Positions 12,386 to 24,135 of a DNA stretch of 64,000 nt are shown one piece after another; within the stretch, counting starts at the first letter, position 1, and each line of letters starts with the position of its first letter. The stretch is taken from NCBI GenBank assembly GCA_032690845.1, contig CM064433.1, positions 39,120,658-39,184,657 on the forward strand. The letters are read 5' to 3'. This DNA is from Eleusine coracana subsp. coracana (Eukaryota > Streptophyta > Magnoliopsida > Poales > Poaceae). Both the position numbers and the translations under genes were made by a program. The notes under the pieces were generated by a model. That model made no database searches. It was not told the DNA's origin and saw nothing but the letters and a program-made list of their open reading frames with translations.

Positions 12386-12630
12386 CTTCATGATTTTCAT
12401 TAACTTGTGCTTACGTACACTTGGAGATGACTCATACTTTATTAGGAGACGATGACCATCAGGATAGCTTAATCGGGGGTGTTCTGTGGCTCAAAGCTGC
12501 GGATGTAATTAAACGGAGGCCTTACGAGGCCACGGGTACCAGAAGCCACACAATCATCTGATTATTAGATACTTGGGTCAATATCAGTGTATAGTGTGGG
12601 AAATTGTACTTTGTGATTCTCTCTTGAATG

Positions 12631-12636
12631 AATAAA
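12631..12636 (+). terminator. Possible polyadenylation signal AATAAA
   Basis: AATAAA within TTGAATGAATAAAATGATG is followed by a T-rich stretch, compatible with a plant near-upstream poly(A) element for the unit starting near 10235. Single short motif, so weak. Confidence 0.3.
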
Positions 12637-12747
12637 ATGATGTTTTCCTATACTTATGTTCTTGTGTTTATTGCACATTTACTTAAATTTATATACAAAT
12701 ATATATTGGAGCGCCTACGCAAATTAGTACAACATACGTTCCCTAGG

Positions 12748-12805
12748 TCAACTCCCCTCTCCCCAGAGTGTTTCTCTCAACTCCCCTCTCCCCAGAGTGT
12801 TTCTC
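12748..12805. repeat. Perfect 29-bp tandem duplication
   Basis: Two identical 29-bp units, each starting TCAACTCCCC and ending GTGTTTCTC, lie head to tail at 12748-12776 and 12777-12805. The lack of any difference implies a recent duplication. Confidence 0.92.
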
Positions 12806-12849
12806 TTCACGAACCAGACGAATATTGTATAAGTTCTTCTAGGTGAGTA

Positions 12850-13365
12850 TACATGGTGATCAGAGGTGTTGTAATGCAAATAAAATATAAATTGGAGGCA
12901 ACAAGGCGTACAAATATGTGCATGTTGACATAGGTGTTCAAGCCATTAGCATTAACAAAATTGCCATTATTAGGAATAAAATAAATTTATTATGGTTAAG
13001 CATGGATCTAAAATATAAATGCCAGTGAGAAAAATATATGTGGTGTTGGACATTATACAAGATTTATGCGCCAAATGTGATGGCAAGAAAATGCATCAAT
13101 AATTTATATTAATTAAAATGGTGAAAACACTCAAATAATTATTACAGAAGAAATACTTAAGATTTATTTTGCGCTCTGATAATTAGTTATTATTTTATGT
13201 CTATTTTCAATCATTTATATGCATGCCTAAATAAACAAGTGCTTTTGGGATGCCTCAGCATTTTTATAAAATACTCCAGACTACAGGGAGTCCAAAATTA
13301 GTTTTGTGAATTTTTATTTCCAGTAAATATTTCTTGGATAAAATTTTGAAGTCACTAATATTTAT
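12850..13365. other. AT-rich stretch, probably part of an LTR
   Basis: No open frame of note. Composition and the abrupt change to GC-rich sequence at about 13390 resemble other chromovirus LTRs in this window, such as 3140-6205, so this is probably the distal part of the same LTR. Confidence 0.35.
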
Positions 13366-16047
13366 TTGGCTATATTTTTATTTCCAGAAGGATTTTCCTG
13401 GCCTTCGGGCCGTATTCGCCCTTCTTCCCCGCAGATCCAGTGGAGGGAAACCCTTCACTGGGCCAGATCTGGCCTAGGCGGGGTTAAGGCCCACAGCTAC
13501 TTCAGTCCGCTCGGCCTTCAGCTTGGCCAGAGGCCATGGCATGGCCATGGCGTGCGCGGCGCTGGTGGCGCGGCCACGGCGGCCGAACGGCGACTCACTG
13601 GGTTCCAGCGACCATCGGCCGACGGCGGGGTGCGGGACCGGGACGCGGCGCGCTGAGGACGGCAAAAGGGGCTCACCGGGATGGCTGCATGAGGGGAAGG
13701 AGGCGGACCGAGGCGACCGACAGCGGGCGATGGCGGAAGTCCACGGCGTTCCGGTGGCCGAGCTGCAAAATGGAGACGTGGCGTTGGCCGAATAGGTGTT
13801 CCAGGAGCCTAAGAAAACACAGGCGAGAGTAATCGGAGGATAGCTCACCACGGGGGAAGACCGGGACGGTGGGGCGGTAGCCGGCGATGGGGATTGACGG
13901 CAGCGATTCGCCCAGTCCGGAGAGGGAGAGCATGCGTCGGACGGGGGTGGAGTGGAAGGCGAAGCTCGTGGAGGGGTTGGTCGGCGGAGGGAGGCTACCG
14001 GGTGGCCGAGCGCCGAAGCTCTGCTCTCGGCGGCCAGTAGCGGCTTGGTCGGGTGAGAGAGCAGAGAGAGAGGGAGAAAAGAATGAGAGCGAGAGAGGAG
14101 AAGAGCATCTCCAGCCGGGTGAGTATATGGACCCCTAAATTATTTTTTAGTCATATTAAATAAAAAAATCATCTTCAATCCATGATTATATGAGCCTCTA
14201 AATTTGGTGGAACATCAAATTTTGAAGCAAACCGCCTAGGAATAGAGGGATACTATTTTTTTTCCCAAAATACGGGGTCCACCATTTTTTTTTCTTTTCT
14301 TTCCTATTCTCTCCTCCTCTAAAACATAGGCCCCACCCATTTTCTCCTTTCTCTCTCTTCCCTTTCCTCTGCTCCCAATATCCACCTACACCGGCGCCTA
14401 CTCGATGCCGCTGCCGCCCGCCGCCGGAGGTGCTCCCGCAGCCAATAGATCCGGCCAAACCTCATCGTCGATCTCGACATTGCCGCTCTGCCGCGCCAGC
14501 CTCCCGCCCGCCGACGCGTCCTCCATCGCGCTCCCCTTGTTGTGCCTGCCGTCGCGTCCGCCATCGCACTCCCCTCGCCGCGCCCACCGCCGCTCCACCG
14601 CCCGTTGTCGCGCTCGCCCTCGCCGCGCCACCGCTCCACCGCCCGCACACGTTGCACGATCGCACGCATCCTAGCTAGAGCAAGCAGCTTTCGTCATCGT
14701 GGGAGTCTGGAGAAGGGGACGGGAGGCGGCGGCGGTGGCGTGAGCAGGGAGGGAGGGGGGGGGGGAGCCCGTCTCGACGCACGTAGGGGAGGGAGGCCGT
14801 GGCGGCGCGCACATTGAGGGAGGTGACGGCGGCGCGATGGAGCAAGGAGGCGGCGCGCGCGGGAGCAAAGGTCCAGGCTGCGCCGCGCGCAGGGGAGGAG
14901 AGTGGGAGGCGGCGGCGCAAGCGGGAGGCGGCGTCACAAGCGACAGCGATGCTGGACAGAGGAGGAAGAATGGTCCATGGGGCCCATAGTCAACTGGATA
15001 GAGGCTCAGTTTTAGTCAGTTGGATTGGAGTGAAAATGATGTTTGGGCCTCTAAAACTTGAAATCGGGCCCTCAAAAGGCAAAATAAAGGTTTCAATTTA
15101 GTGGGTGGGCTGGAGTTGCTCTAAGGCGTCCGAGGGGGGTCTCGGCCTGACGATCGGCGCCCACGCGGTGCGCGCTGGCTCGGCGCCATGAGTGGTGCAT
15201 AGTGCTGGCGTGCACGGTGCCACTGACATGCAGAGCCCACCAATTCAAAATTCTCAGAAAACAGAGGTGATTAGGCATTTTTAACCATGATTTTGGAGCA
15301 TTAAATTAGGTCTAAATTTAAATGGTTTATAGTCGAAATTTAGTGACATGCACAAGGACAGGTGAATGTACTTGCAAGATATTGCATTTTGAACATGCTA
15401 ATCTGACCAGAAAGACTTCCGAGAAATTTTCTAAGCCAGAAACACTATCTTTAGGCACTTTATAAATTCTATTTGCGGCATCAATTGAGGCCCAAACTTA
15501 AATAGGGTCCCACATCCTTGCAAAGGAATGTTTTTAGTAACTAGAAGTCAATGATGTTGTTTTGGAAGCGGAAATACACAGGAGTTAATCACTTTCAAAG
15601 TTGCTTATTTGCTAAGGCTGAATTCTTCTCAGAAACTTGATAATTGCTAAAAATTCCAAAAGTGATGTCTCCTGATTTTATTAAATCAAGCCAAAATTAT
15701 ATATTGCTCATAAAGATTAGATCTCAATTATGAGTATGGTCTGGTCTAATGGTTTCTTCTAAAATTTGAAATTTGAATTTTTAAAGTAACACTATTTCTG
15801 AACTTTGTGTGATTTATTTGGCTTACTTAACCATGAGATAAAATCACCCAAAATTCTCATATGAGTAATGGATTAAGATTATAAAACTTAATTGGGTCAC
15901 TTCTATTAGGAAATTTGAACTTCCAGTTCAAGTTATATTTGATCAATTTCGGATAAATTCAAACTGGAACTTAAATTTGAATTTTTTGTGTTTGGTTTAT
16001 CTCCCTTGGCTTTCTAAGGTGCTAAGGTGACACCATGGGTGTCACAG
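13366..16047 (-). mobile_element. Gypsy (Tekay-like) 3' LTR, with a DNA element inside
   Basis: On the minus strand the LTR starts TGTGACACCCATGG at 16047, directly after a purine-rich stretch (AAGGGAGAGGG) and the pol remnant at 16048-16420, the order PPT then 3' LTR. It runs leftwards through AT-rich sequence to 15123, is interrupted by a DNA element, and continues through the GC-rich block 13390-14101. The left boundary is not determined. The overlapping frames in the GC-rich part are long on both strands only because of composition. Confidence 0.55.
14102..15122. mobile_element. Non-autonomous DNA transposon with GC-rich interior, about 1.02 kb
   Basis: Left end AGAGCATCTCCAGCC and right end GGCTGGAGTTGCTCT are inverted copies with one mismatch over 15 bp. 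Next to both ends is similar AT-rich subterminal sequence with phrases such as GGACCCCTAAA and GGGCCTCTAAAA. I found no clear target duplication, so the superfamily is open. The 500-bp interior (14390-14950) is very GC-rich, quite unlike the ends, and may be captured host sequence. Its overlapping frames on both strands have no recognisable domain. Confidence 0.65.
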
Positions 16048-16420
16048 CCCTCTCCCTTAAAGAAATCTCTTTTCGAGATTAATACGGTTAATTAGCGGTA
16101 TGATGGGGAAGACCGAACTTTAAGTACGAAGCTAGGACTTTCAGAAAATAAGTATTCAGAAAGTCTTCTTGTTCCCAAGTAACTTCTCTTTCAGAGTGGT
16201 TGCTCCATTGAACCTTGTAGAAAGTGAGGGTCTTGTTCCTCGATCTTTCTGATCGATAATCCGGACGTGGCATTCAGAATATGAAAGATCTTCCTTCAAC
16301 TGCTCCATTCCATCAATGATGATATCAGTAGGTGCCTTCCTTTAAACATTTCTTGAGCTGAGATATATGGAATACATTGTGCACCTAGGGTTTGGTTCTT
16401 AAACCGTAGTCATTGTCTTA
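16048..16420 (-). pseudogene. Tekay/Del-like chromovirus pol C-terminus with chromodomain (remnant)
   Basis: Reading leftwards, the minus strand encodes a frame-shifted version of the integrase tail and chromodomain. Visible pieces are VHNVFHIS near 16375, KAPTDIII-like sequence, and the chromodomain core KVQWSNHSEREVTWEQED at about 16120-16210. The chromodomain targets integration to heterochromatin in this lineage. It adjoins the PPT and 3' LTR at 16047 and is truncated at about 16420. No RT or RNase H remains. Confidence 0.75.
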
Positions 16421-16439
16421 TACTCAGCATGGAAAAGTG

Positions 16440-16697
16440 CCAATAGAGTGGGTCAATATGTGGCCATTACCTAATGGTAGGCTGCTAACATCCATAGCCC
16501 ACCGCTGGTGAAAAAAAAAACACCAGTGCCGGGTTGCTGAGATCACTTGGGCCTGCTCGCATCGATGTTGGTTCTGAAAGGCGATTATTGTCCACGTCAG
16601 CAAAATATGCCACCGGTGTTAATTTTGGGTGGCAGGTCGCTCACTGTCACTAGAAAATAAATCCTCGACATCACTAGAAGCCTATATTATTGTAGTG
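16440..16697 (-). mobile_element. Possible CACTA element end
   Basis: The reverse complement from 16697 begins CACTACAATAATATAGGC, the CACTA-type terminal pentamer in a typical context, and the adjoining DNA repeats TCTAGTGA and CACCGGTG-like words. The opposite end was not located. Confidence 0.42.
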
Positions 16698-17187
16698 TTA
16701 TCTAGAATTCATTTGATGGCACGATTGTGAGATGATCTTTTTTCTAACATGTTCATCTAGGTAGGCTAACATTGCAAAACGGATAAGCAGACTAAGATAT
16801 GTCATATTCTTCCCAAGAATATATACCACGTGATATATTTTTTTCTTTCTGAGATGCATGTTCTCAAAATTTGCTAGGTGAAGAATGCTATCTAGTGTCA
16901 CCAAACAAAATCTACCAACAATCAAGCTCACCGACCCAAATTAAATGGATGGTCCACTACCATATATTATCATTGGGCCCCTTTTCTGCTAGTTTTGCAT
17001 GGAGCCATAGAGCCCGGGACGGAGATTCATAGGGGCCATAGTGGGTTGTGGCCTACATTTTCATGAACATTAATTGAGGCCCAAATCCGCCTAACCTATT
17101 CCCGGCCATCTACACATACCATTTTTATTGGAATATATGAATAGGAATACAGGTGATATGATTTGTAATGCACGCATGGTGCCATGG
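16698..17187. other. No gene seen
   Basis: Unassigned sequence between the CACTA-like end and the Copia LTR. It closes with CATGG (17183-17187), the left target duplication of that LTR. Confidence 0.5.
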
Positions 17188-17835
17188 TGTAAGGTTCATG
17201 ACCATCGAGGTCACCCCAAGGTATGAATGTCTTGGTGATGAATGATAAACATAAAATATGGCTAACGTCTACACGTATGTTGTGTGTGTAGGAAACCTCT
17301 TCTACTTAAATGATGATCGTTGACGGTTGCCTTGGCGGTTGATGATAATGACCACACGCATGGAGGCTTGGTGACTGTTGATGGTAGTTAACTACCATTT
17401 TTGACCATCAATATTACCCAAAATAAAGGAGGATTCAACATTCCCACCATGCATGTTAGCTAGAATTAATAAATATCCCCTTGTGCTTAGAGAAATTCTC
17501 ACATGTAGGAGAAATACTAAAAGAGAGGAGGAATCACACCAAAATGGCGAAGAAACACAACGTCGATCAATCAGAGTTCGCCAATAGGGATTCACACGGA
17601 TCAAATGGCCCATTTGTAGTACCAAAACGACATACGGGGGGCCTAAGCCGTGGAGAAGCATAGGGGGACCAACCACTAGTGTGCTAGGACAACTGGGGGG
17701 GTGAGCCCAGTGGGGCCTAACTTCCTCAGTTGGTTTCCCACCGACTCTCTAAAGGCAATTATCCCCCTTAGGGCGGGAGTTACCGACCTCAGGACCACTT
17801 TTGGACCCTTATAAATTGAAGGGTGTGGTCTCACT

Positions 17836-19563
17836 TGTTGGCACTTCCCAAGTGCCCCTTTTATATGTGAATATTATCCCAATTAGAGCATAATTGATAC
17901 TAATTTAGGCCATTTACCTGTGATCTCACTTGTTGGCACTTCCCAAGTGCCCCTTTTATATGTGAATATTATCCCAATTAGAGCACAATTGATACTAATT
18001 TAGGCCATTTACCTGTGATATTGTCTATATATTTGTATATGCGTTGTTTTAGAGCTTTATTGCAGAAACAGGTAAAATTGGTGATTAAAGTGATGCTGGA
18101 GAGGACAGGAGTCCAAAACCGACTAAAAGCACTGAAGAAGCCCAGTGCGCCAATCGGCGCAGTCCATGAGCCGATCGACGCAAGGGTGTTTTGACCCATA
18201 GAAGTGACCGAGGCCCATTCCACATGTTTATGGAAGTTTATCTGCGCAAGACACTTGAAGATATTTATCTAAGAAGAATTATGGAACTTCAAGAAGTTTT
18301 ATGGAACTCCAAGATCTTAACGTGCAGTACACGACTTTATCTCGAAAGAAAAGGTCCACATGGCAGCTGTGGAAGACAGATGAACCGACTCGGGGAAGAA
18401 ATCAAAGAAGACATGGCTTGCGCCGATCGGCGCAATCCTGCGCCGATCGGCGCAACCGCCTTATTTGCTAGAAATCGAGTCCTTTATGTGTAGAACCCCT
18501 ATAAATACTTATAAACCCTCACCGCAGAAGAGGAGACGACAGAGGGACACCAGATTCATGAGTTAGAGCCACCGGGGCTTGCCCCGTTAGAATAGATCTC
18601 TAGTTGAGTTTCAAGAACCATTGGAGTCAAGAGTTGATCCGTCAAGGTAGGCCATCTCGACGGGGATGAATCTTACTCTATGTATCTCAAGGATGATTGA
18701 ATATGTTGATGATGGTTTTGGTGATTTGTCTATCTTGATTCTATAATCATGCATGTGCTTATTCCAATTTCTTAGTTCTAGGCTAAGTAAGTAGATATTA
18801 TTTTAATCGTGGTGATTAGGATAGTATTCGGACATTGTATTGATTATGGTTGCTTGATGATGCCAGTAGTGTGGTTTAGCGGTGACAGCACTAAGCCTGC
18901 GCAGCACTATTGGATAGTTGAGTAGAGTAAGATACTCGCGCGATTAAGGGTTTTCTCCCCGCTGCGATTAATAGGGAGCCGCACGGAAAGCAGGGTGGTC
19001 TTACTCATTATAGGTTTTCATTGATCTATGTAATTACCCATTATGATGCTATTCAATTAGACTTTTGGGTTACGATCTCACTAGTAGATATCTGGCTACT
19101 CACTTACCAGCATAGGCTTACAAGATCTAGAACACTTTGGCTTAGACTCACTGGTGTGCTGATCGGCTCAACCCTACGCTGATTGGTGCAACAACTTTGG
19201 CTTAGATTCACCAGTGTGCCGATTGGCTCGACTCCTACGCCGATCGGCACAACCCCAGATTTAATAGATCTCGCGCACTTCGACTTAGTTTCACTAGTGT
19301 GCCGATCGGCTCAATCCCCGCGCCGATTGGCGCAACAACAGATTTACTGTCTGGCGCACCTTTGCGCTGGCCAGTCTCCCCCTCAAGCAACCTGACCTTG
19401 ATAGTAGCTTTGACTAGATCTTTTACTGTTAACTTTGTTTAATAAATCCCTAAGGTCCCAGTGGATTCGATAAACCTTGGAATACTCAACTCAAGGGAAA
19501 AAGTGCTATAATCGTACACCGTCCTCTTGCGGTATATAAGTGGGTGCGTAGGTACGACCAACA
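17836..19563 (+). mobile_element. Gypsy-type solo LTR nested in the Athila 5' LTR, 1728 bp
   Basis: Starts TGTTGGCACTTCCC and ends GTACGACCAACA. Flanks TCACT (17831-17835) and TCACC (19564-19568) differ at one base, and the other two LTR copies show the uninterrupted site CTCACTCCTC. The first 95 bp are tandemly duplicated (17836 and 17931). It has a TATA box at 18500, and a tandem repeat of about 61 bp lies at 19134-19340. No coding region is present. The end sequence and length suggest an Athila-like LTR. Confidence 0.83.
18419..18506 (+). promoter_or_regulatory. Paired perfect palindromes upstream of a TATA box
   Basis: Two identical 16-bp palindromes TGCGCCGATCGGCGCA lie at 18419-18434 and 18439-18454, a 20-bp period, 45 bp before TATAAAT at 18500-18506. 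Diverged copies occur at 18147-18185 and, in pairs, at 19157-19190, 19217-19252 and 19299-19335. They look like paired binding sites in the LTR promoter. Confidence 0.6.
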
Positions 19564-20589
19564 TCACCCCTCAACACACACCAAAAAGCATCACTCTCTT
19601 TGTATTTAGAGTTTCTCTCTAGTTTTAGTGGAGTCAGGCTTAGAATAGAGTCTTCTTCAGTTCCCAAGTCTTCCTTTTGTAAGACATTATTCTATTTAGT
19701 TTATTTAGTCTTTCTATATAGTTGTGCTTGGGTCATATATTTCTTGTTTGATTATATGATCCATTCATGTATGTAGTTAGTATGCTTGCATGTTAGCAGT
19801 GTAGTTATACTTTACTACCATGTCAGACATAAGCCCTTACTACAGTTTTATTTATATCATTATAATAATGCCTGACTCATGTTTGACTTAGATCATTTCC
19901 ATGTGCTTAGTGTTCACTTTAAAGTGATTACTCCTTTTCTGATCCATCGCTAGGGGATTAGTAGTATTGTTCTAGAGATGTAAGCGTGGTGCTTAGATCA
20001 AAAGAATGCATTATTTTTCGTGTAGCCTGCGGATTGCAAAGGGTAGGCAGTAGGTGGTAACGGCCCTATTTGTCCATTGAAATCCTCCATGTTCGGCTAT
20101 GCAATAGGCTCTTAGCCGGAATCGTATTGCGGATGCAGGGAAAAACTGGATGCCCAGGGTGTGATGTTTTTATTGTCTTGCATTGTTATGTATTTGTATA
20201 ATAGTATAATATAAACTATGCAAATATATAAAAGAAATATAGGAACTTAGCTCTTTCTTTGTCCTTCTCCACTAGCCTAGTCTTTATTTATCAAGAGTAT
20301 GCTATCTGTGTGTCCACTACCTATCTATCATTTATCCTTACCCATGTGAGGACTTTGCCTTATAATCTATAATGCACGTTTAGAGCATGGTAATACCTTG
20401 ATAAACTTATGCCTTCCTTTGGGATAAAACAAATACGATACCCTGAAAACTTATGAGTGAAATGCTATAACAATATTCTCCATGCGCATGCGGATTACCT
20501 GTATTCGTTAAAGATTACTAATACACATTTATTGGCTTTGTTCCTAAGGCAACTTAGTGATGACGTTAAGAAATGCCAACAAGCATTTC

Positions 20590-20607
20590 TGGCGCCGTTG
20601 CCGGGGA
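20590..20607 (+). other. Primer binding site of the Athila element (tRNA-Asp type)
   Basis: TGGCGCCGTTGCCGGGGA, 8 nt after the 5' LTR, is the complement of the 3' end of plant tRNA-Asp(GTC), the primer commonly used by Athila/Tat Gypsy elements. Confidence 0.85.
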
Positions 20608-20726
20608 AGGCAAAAGATCAAAAAGATTATCTATATTGTATTCTTGCATTTGTGATTTTTTTGGCATTTGCCCAAAGAGGCTAATCTTTTTTGTCTTCTC
20701 TTTTTATGTGAAGACAGGGTAGTGTA

Positions 20727-21573
20727 TGACCGGTTTCACCTTGTTTGAAAATTACATTGAAGATCCTGAGCAACTCTTGAGAAAGGTACGTGCATGCCTC
20801 GTCCCACCTCAGAAGTTTCTGTCGGCAAGTGAACCAGTCATTTCCACACCATCAAGCTTCAAAGTCATGGGCTAGAAGAGTCTTCGTGACTTCTCCACTC
20901 CCTCGGCGTCCCACATTCCTGTTGCGCCTAACGTCACGGGAGATGCGAATTTTGAGATCAAGAAGGGTCTCATTACCATGGTGCAGGCCAGCCTATTCTG
21001 TGGGAAGATCAATGAGGATGCCAGCGCCCATTTGCAACAATTTCTATGGATTTGCAGTAGCTTCAAGATGAAAGACATCTCTCAACATGAAATTCGTCTT
21101 CGCCTGTTTCTCCTCTCCCTTCTGGGGAGAGCAAAGCAGTGGTTCTACACGAACAAGGATGCTGTAAGTACCTAGGAAAAGTGTTCAGTCGTGTTCCTCG
21201 CCAAGTTCCTCCTGTTGGGCAAACCCAACACCCTTCATGGAAGAATTTCAAGCTTTCAGTAGGAGTCCAAGGAGTCAATCTCCGAGTCTTGGGAGAGGCT
21301 ACAAGAATACATTGCCGCCTATCCTTCGTCAGCTCGTGACCATATTGATGTTGCTGCACACCATTGAAAAGGCTAAAGACCTTATTTTGAAGATGGTTTC
21401 CAACCAAGGATGGACTGAAGATCATCTTCACTCGCGCCAGCGGGGCATGCACACCATTAAGGAGGTGGACATGCTAGCCACCAAAATGGACCTCCTTATG
21501 AAGAAGATGGATGTGATGGCCAAAGGACATGAAGTCGGCATTGTAAATGCCTTAAACACTTGCATGATGTCGA
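20727..21573 (+). pseudogene. Athila gag, N-terminal part (broken)
   Basis: Gag forms the virus-like particle. Pieces in shifted frames read FEIKKGLITMVQASLFCG, NEDASAHLQQFLWICSSFK and EIRLRLFLLSLLGRAKQWFY (20955-21160). These are the conserved core of the plant retrotransposon gag domain. Later pieces include SWERLQEYIAAYPSS-like sequence and a Met/Lys-rich coiled segment at 21461-21570. Several frameshifts and stops are present. The gene is cut at 21573 and its C-terminal part resumes at 30835. Confidence 0.85.
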
Positions 21574-22727
<1,154 letters not shown>

Positions 22728-22750
22728 GGGGGGGGGGGGGGGGGGGGGGG

Positions 22751-22815
22751 ATTTCATAAAGCAACGACTAGTTGGAGGTTGGAAGCCTATATAACTTTGT
22801 TGCTGGGGCTCTCCT
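22751..22815 (+). mobile_element. Short Copia LTR fragment (TATA region)
   Basis: The segment CGACTAGTTGGAGGTTGGAAG followed by CCTATATAA matches the TATA region of the Copia LTR at 40888-40956, in the plus orientation. This is opposite to the Copia element at 26.5-30.8 kb. It abuts a 23-G run on the left. Confidence 0.6.
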
Positions 22816-23825
22816 CTGAACATAAATCAAATCTCTAGCCACCCAAAGTGAGGCATAGAAGTCCAGGACGATGTCCTCTCTGAACCTGTATGGAGCAGCG
22901 ACTAACTCTGCTAGTCCTGGCAAGTATGTGAAGTACTGCTCCATATTCGTACCTATGGCCTTCCTCATGGCCTGGTAGGTCGTGTACTCTTACGACACAA
23001 ACAGTCCAGCCTTGCCCTACCTGGCAAGGTACCGTCTCAAGCCCTCTTCGATCCTCCTCTGAAGACCGGTCCAGAACCTGTCTCCTCTAGCAGGGTTTGT
23101 GGGGACTGGAACCCACTGCTCGAAGGTGATAAGGCGACTCGCCTTAAGGTCCTTGGCAGGAACCTTAAGGATGTCCCTCTCACCAGCTGCGTCTACTAGT
23201 CTTTGCAGCCTCTTCGTGCACACTACACAGGTGCAACTCGGGTCCCCTCCCTGGTGAGCTGACCTCTAGGGTCCTGTCTGCGCTGGCTGCTCTGGCTCCT
23301 CCTCCTCTGACGCTGAGGTCTCCTCCTCCTCTGACTCCTCCAACTCCTCGTACTGCTTAGAGGATCCCTGCTCTGTAGATCTCTTTGCCCTCCCCTGACG
23401 GAAGCTGGAGTAGGCTGTGACCATGCTAGAAGAAGCACTCGTGTAGCCAAAGGTGGAGGTGCAGTTCTCTGCCTGGTACTCCTCCTCAGGCCATGTGTCT
23501 TAGTGTCTAGCTGCTCGATGATCAAACGAGATCCGGTTGTCCTGCGTGAAGTCTCCATAGCCTCTAGGTGCCGTGCAACCCTCAAAGCTCTCTCTGGCTC
23601 TAGGTCCAGCCTGGTCCTCTTCTTGCTCTTGGGCTTCTCTGGCATCTTTCCCTTGCCCTTATCCTGTCCGATCCTATCATCACTGCTGCTGACAAGTATC
23701 ACTGCATGCACATGGGTAGGGATAGGATAAGTATAGACCCTATATAAATCTACAAGCAAAGCACCGCTAGGTAAGAATGTGCAAAGAAATCCTAGCACTG
23801 AATGAAGGACATGATCACTGGACAA
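22768..23825 (-). pseudogene. Transposase_32-like plant transposon ORF, C-terminal exons (broken)
   Basis: On the minus strand, a Lys/Arg-rich segment (23223-23825, with DKGKGKMPEKPKSKKRTR) leads to 23017-23223 and 22768-22968. These read RRYLARQG-like sequence and then EQYFTYLPGLAEL and IVLDFYASLWV. The last two resemble the start of the domain catalogued as putative plant transposon protein (Transposase_32, PF20167), carried by non-autonomous and Tat-like elements in plants. Its activity is not known. A stop separates the last two pieces, and the protein is truncated at its C-terminus by the Copia LTR fragment. The N-terminal part probably lies at 25650-26040. Confidence 0.5.
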
Positions 23826-24135
23826 ATATGCAAAGTAACAACAGTGATCATTGACTATATGTGGCTGGTGCGAGTTATCTAGTGTGCAGTCAAATAATAT
23901 ACAATATATCTAACTACAGACTAAACGAGGGACAACCCTAGACTTGCAATTAATAGATATGCATGAAATTAATTGCAACCTAGGTTGAACTAATTACTTA
24001 ATTAATGCAACTATTCATGGGCAGTTTATCTAATTGCATCAATTAATGAAATTTCTCGAACAACAGGGCATAAATTGATGTATGGAAGATAGTAGCACGA
24101 TACCTAGGAGGGAAGACGTCCAACACCGAGAAGAG

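Larger units (their letters stand above)
10235..12650 (+). other. Possible transcription unit of unknown function, interrupted by a hAT element
   Basis: Between the TATA box at 10202 and an AATAAA at 12631 the sequence has gene-like composition but no protein I recognise. The first good ATG in context (CTCATGGCGGC, 10441) opens MAAHFEGEILY, followed by a possible GT...AG intron ending near 10521. The following GC-rich block (10520-10990) can encode hydrophobic stretches such as LLCRRVMIPAMIYISA before a stop. A hAT insertion separates this from a segment with repeated GACGAGGC (12240-12385). It may be a decayed gene or a non-coding transcript. Confidence 0.25.
17376..20581 (+). repeat. Athila 5' LTR (interrupted by 17836-19563)
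   Basis: Aligns with the 3' LTR at 38101 and the solo LTR at 24136 from TGTTGATGG through the AGGAGGATTCAACATTCCC block to the end GAAATGCCAACA. Without the insertion it is about 1.47 kb. The PBS begins 8 nt after its end. Confidence 0.88.

Noticed and set aside
13366..14138. Possible gene in a GC-rich block
   Set aside because: Overlapping frames on both strands, and position and composition match a chromovirus LTR.
14319..14937. Eight overlapping Ala/Arg-rich frames
   Set aside because: GC-rich core of a DNA element; no frame is favoured by codon usage and none has a known domain.
17836..18025. Tandem 95-bp repeat as a CRISPR-like or satellite array
   Set aside because: Only two units; best read as a local duplication of the LTR start.
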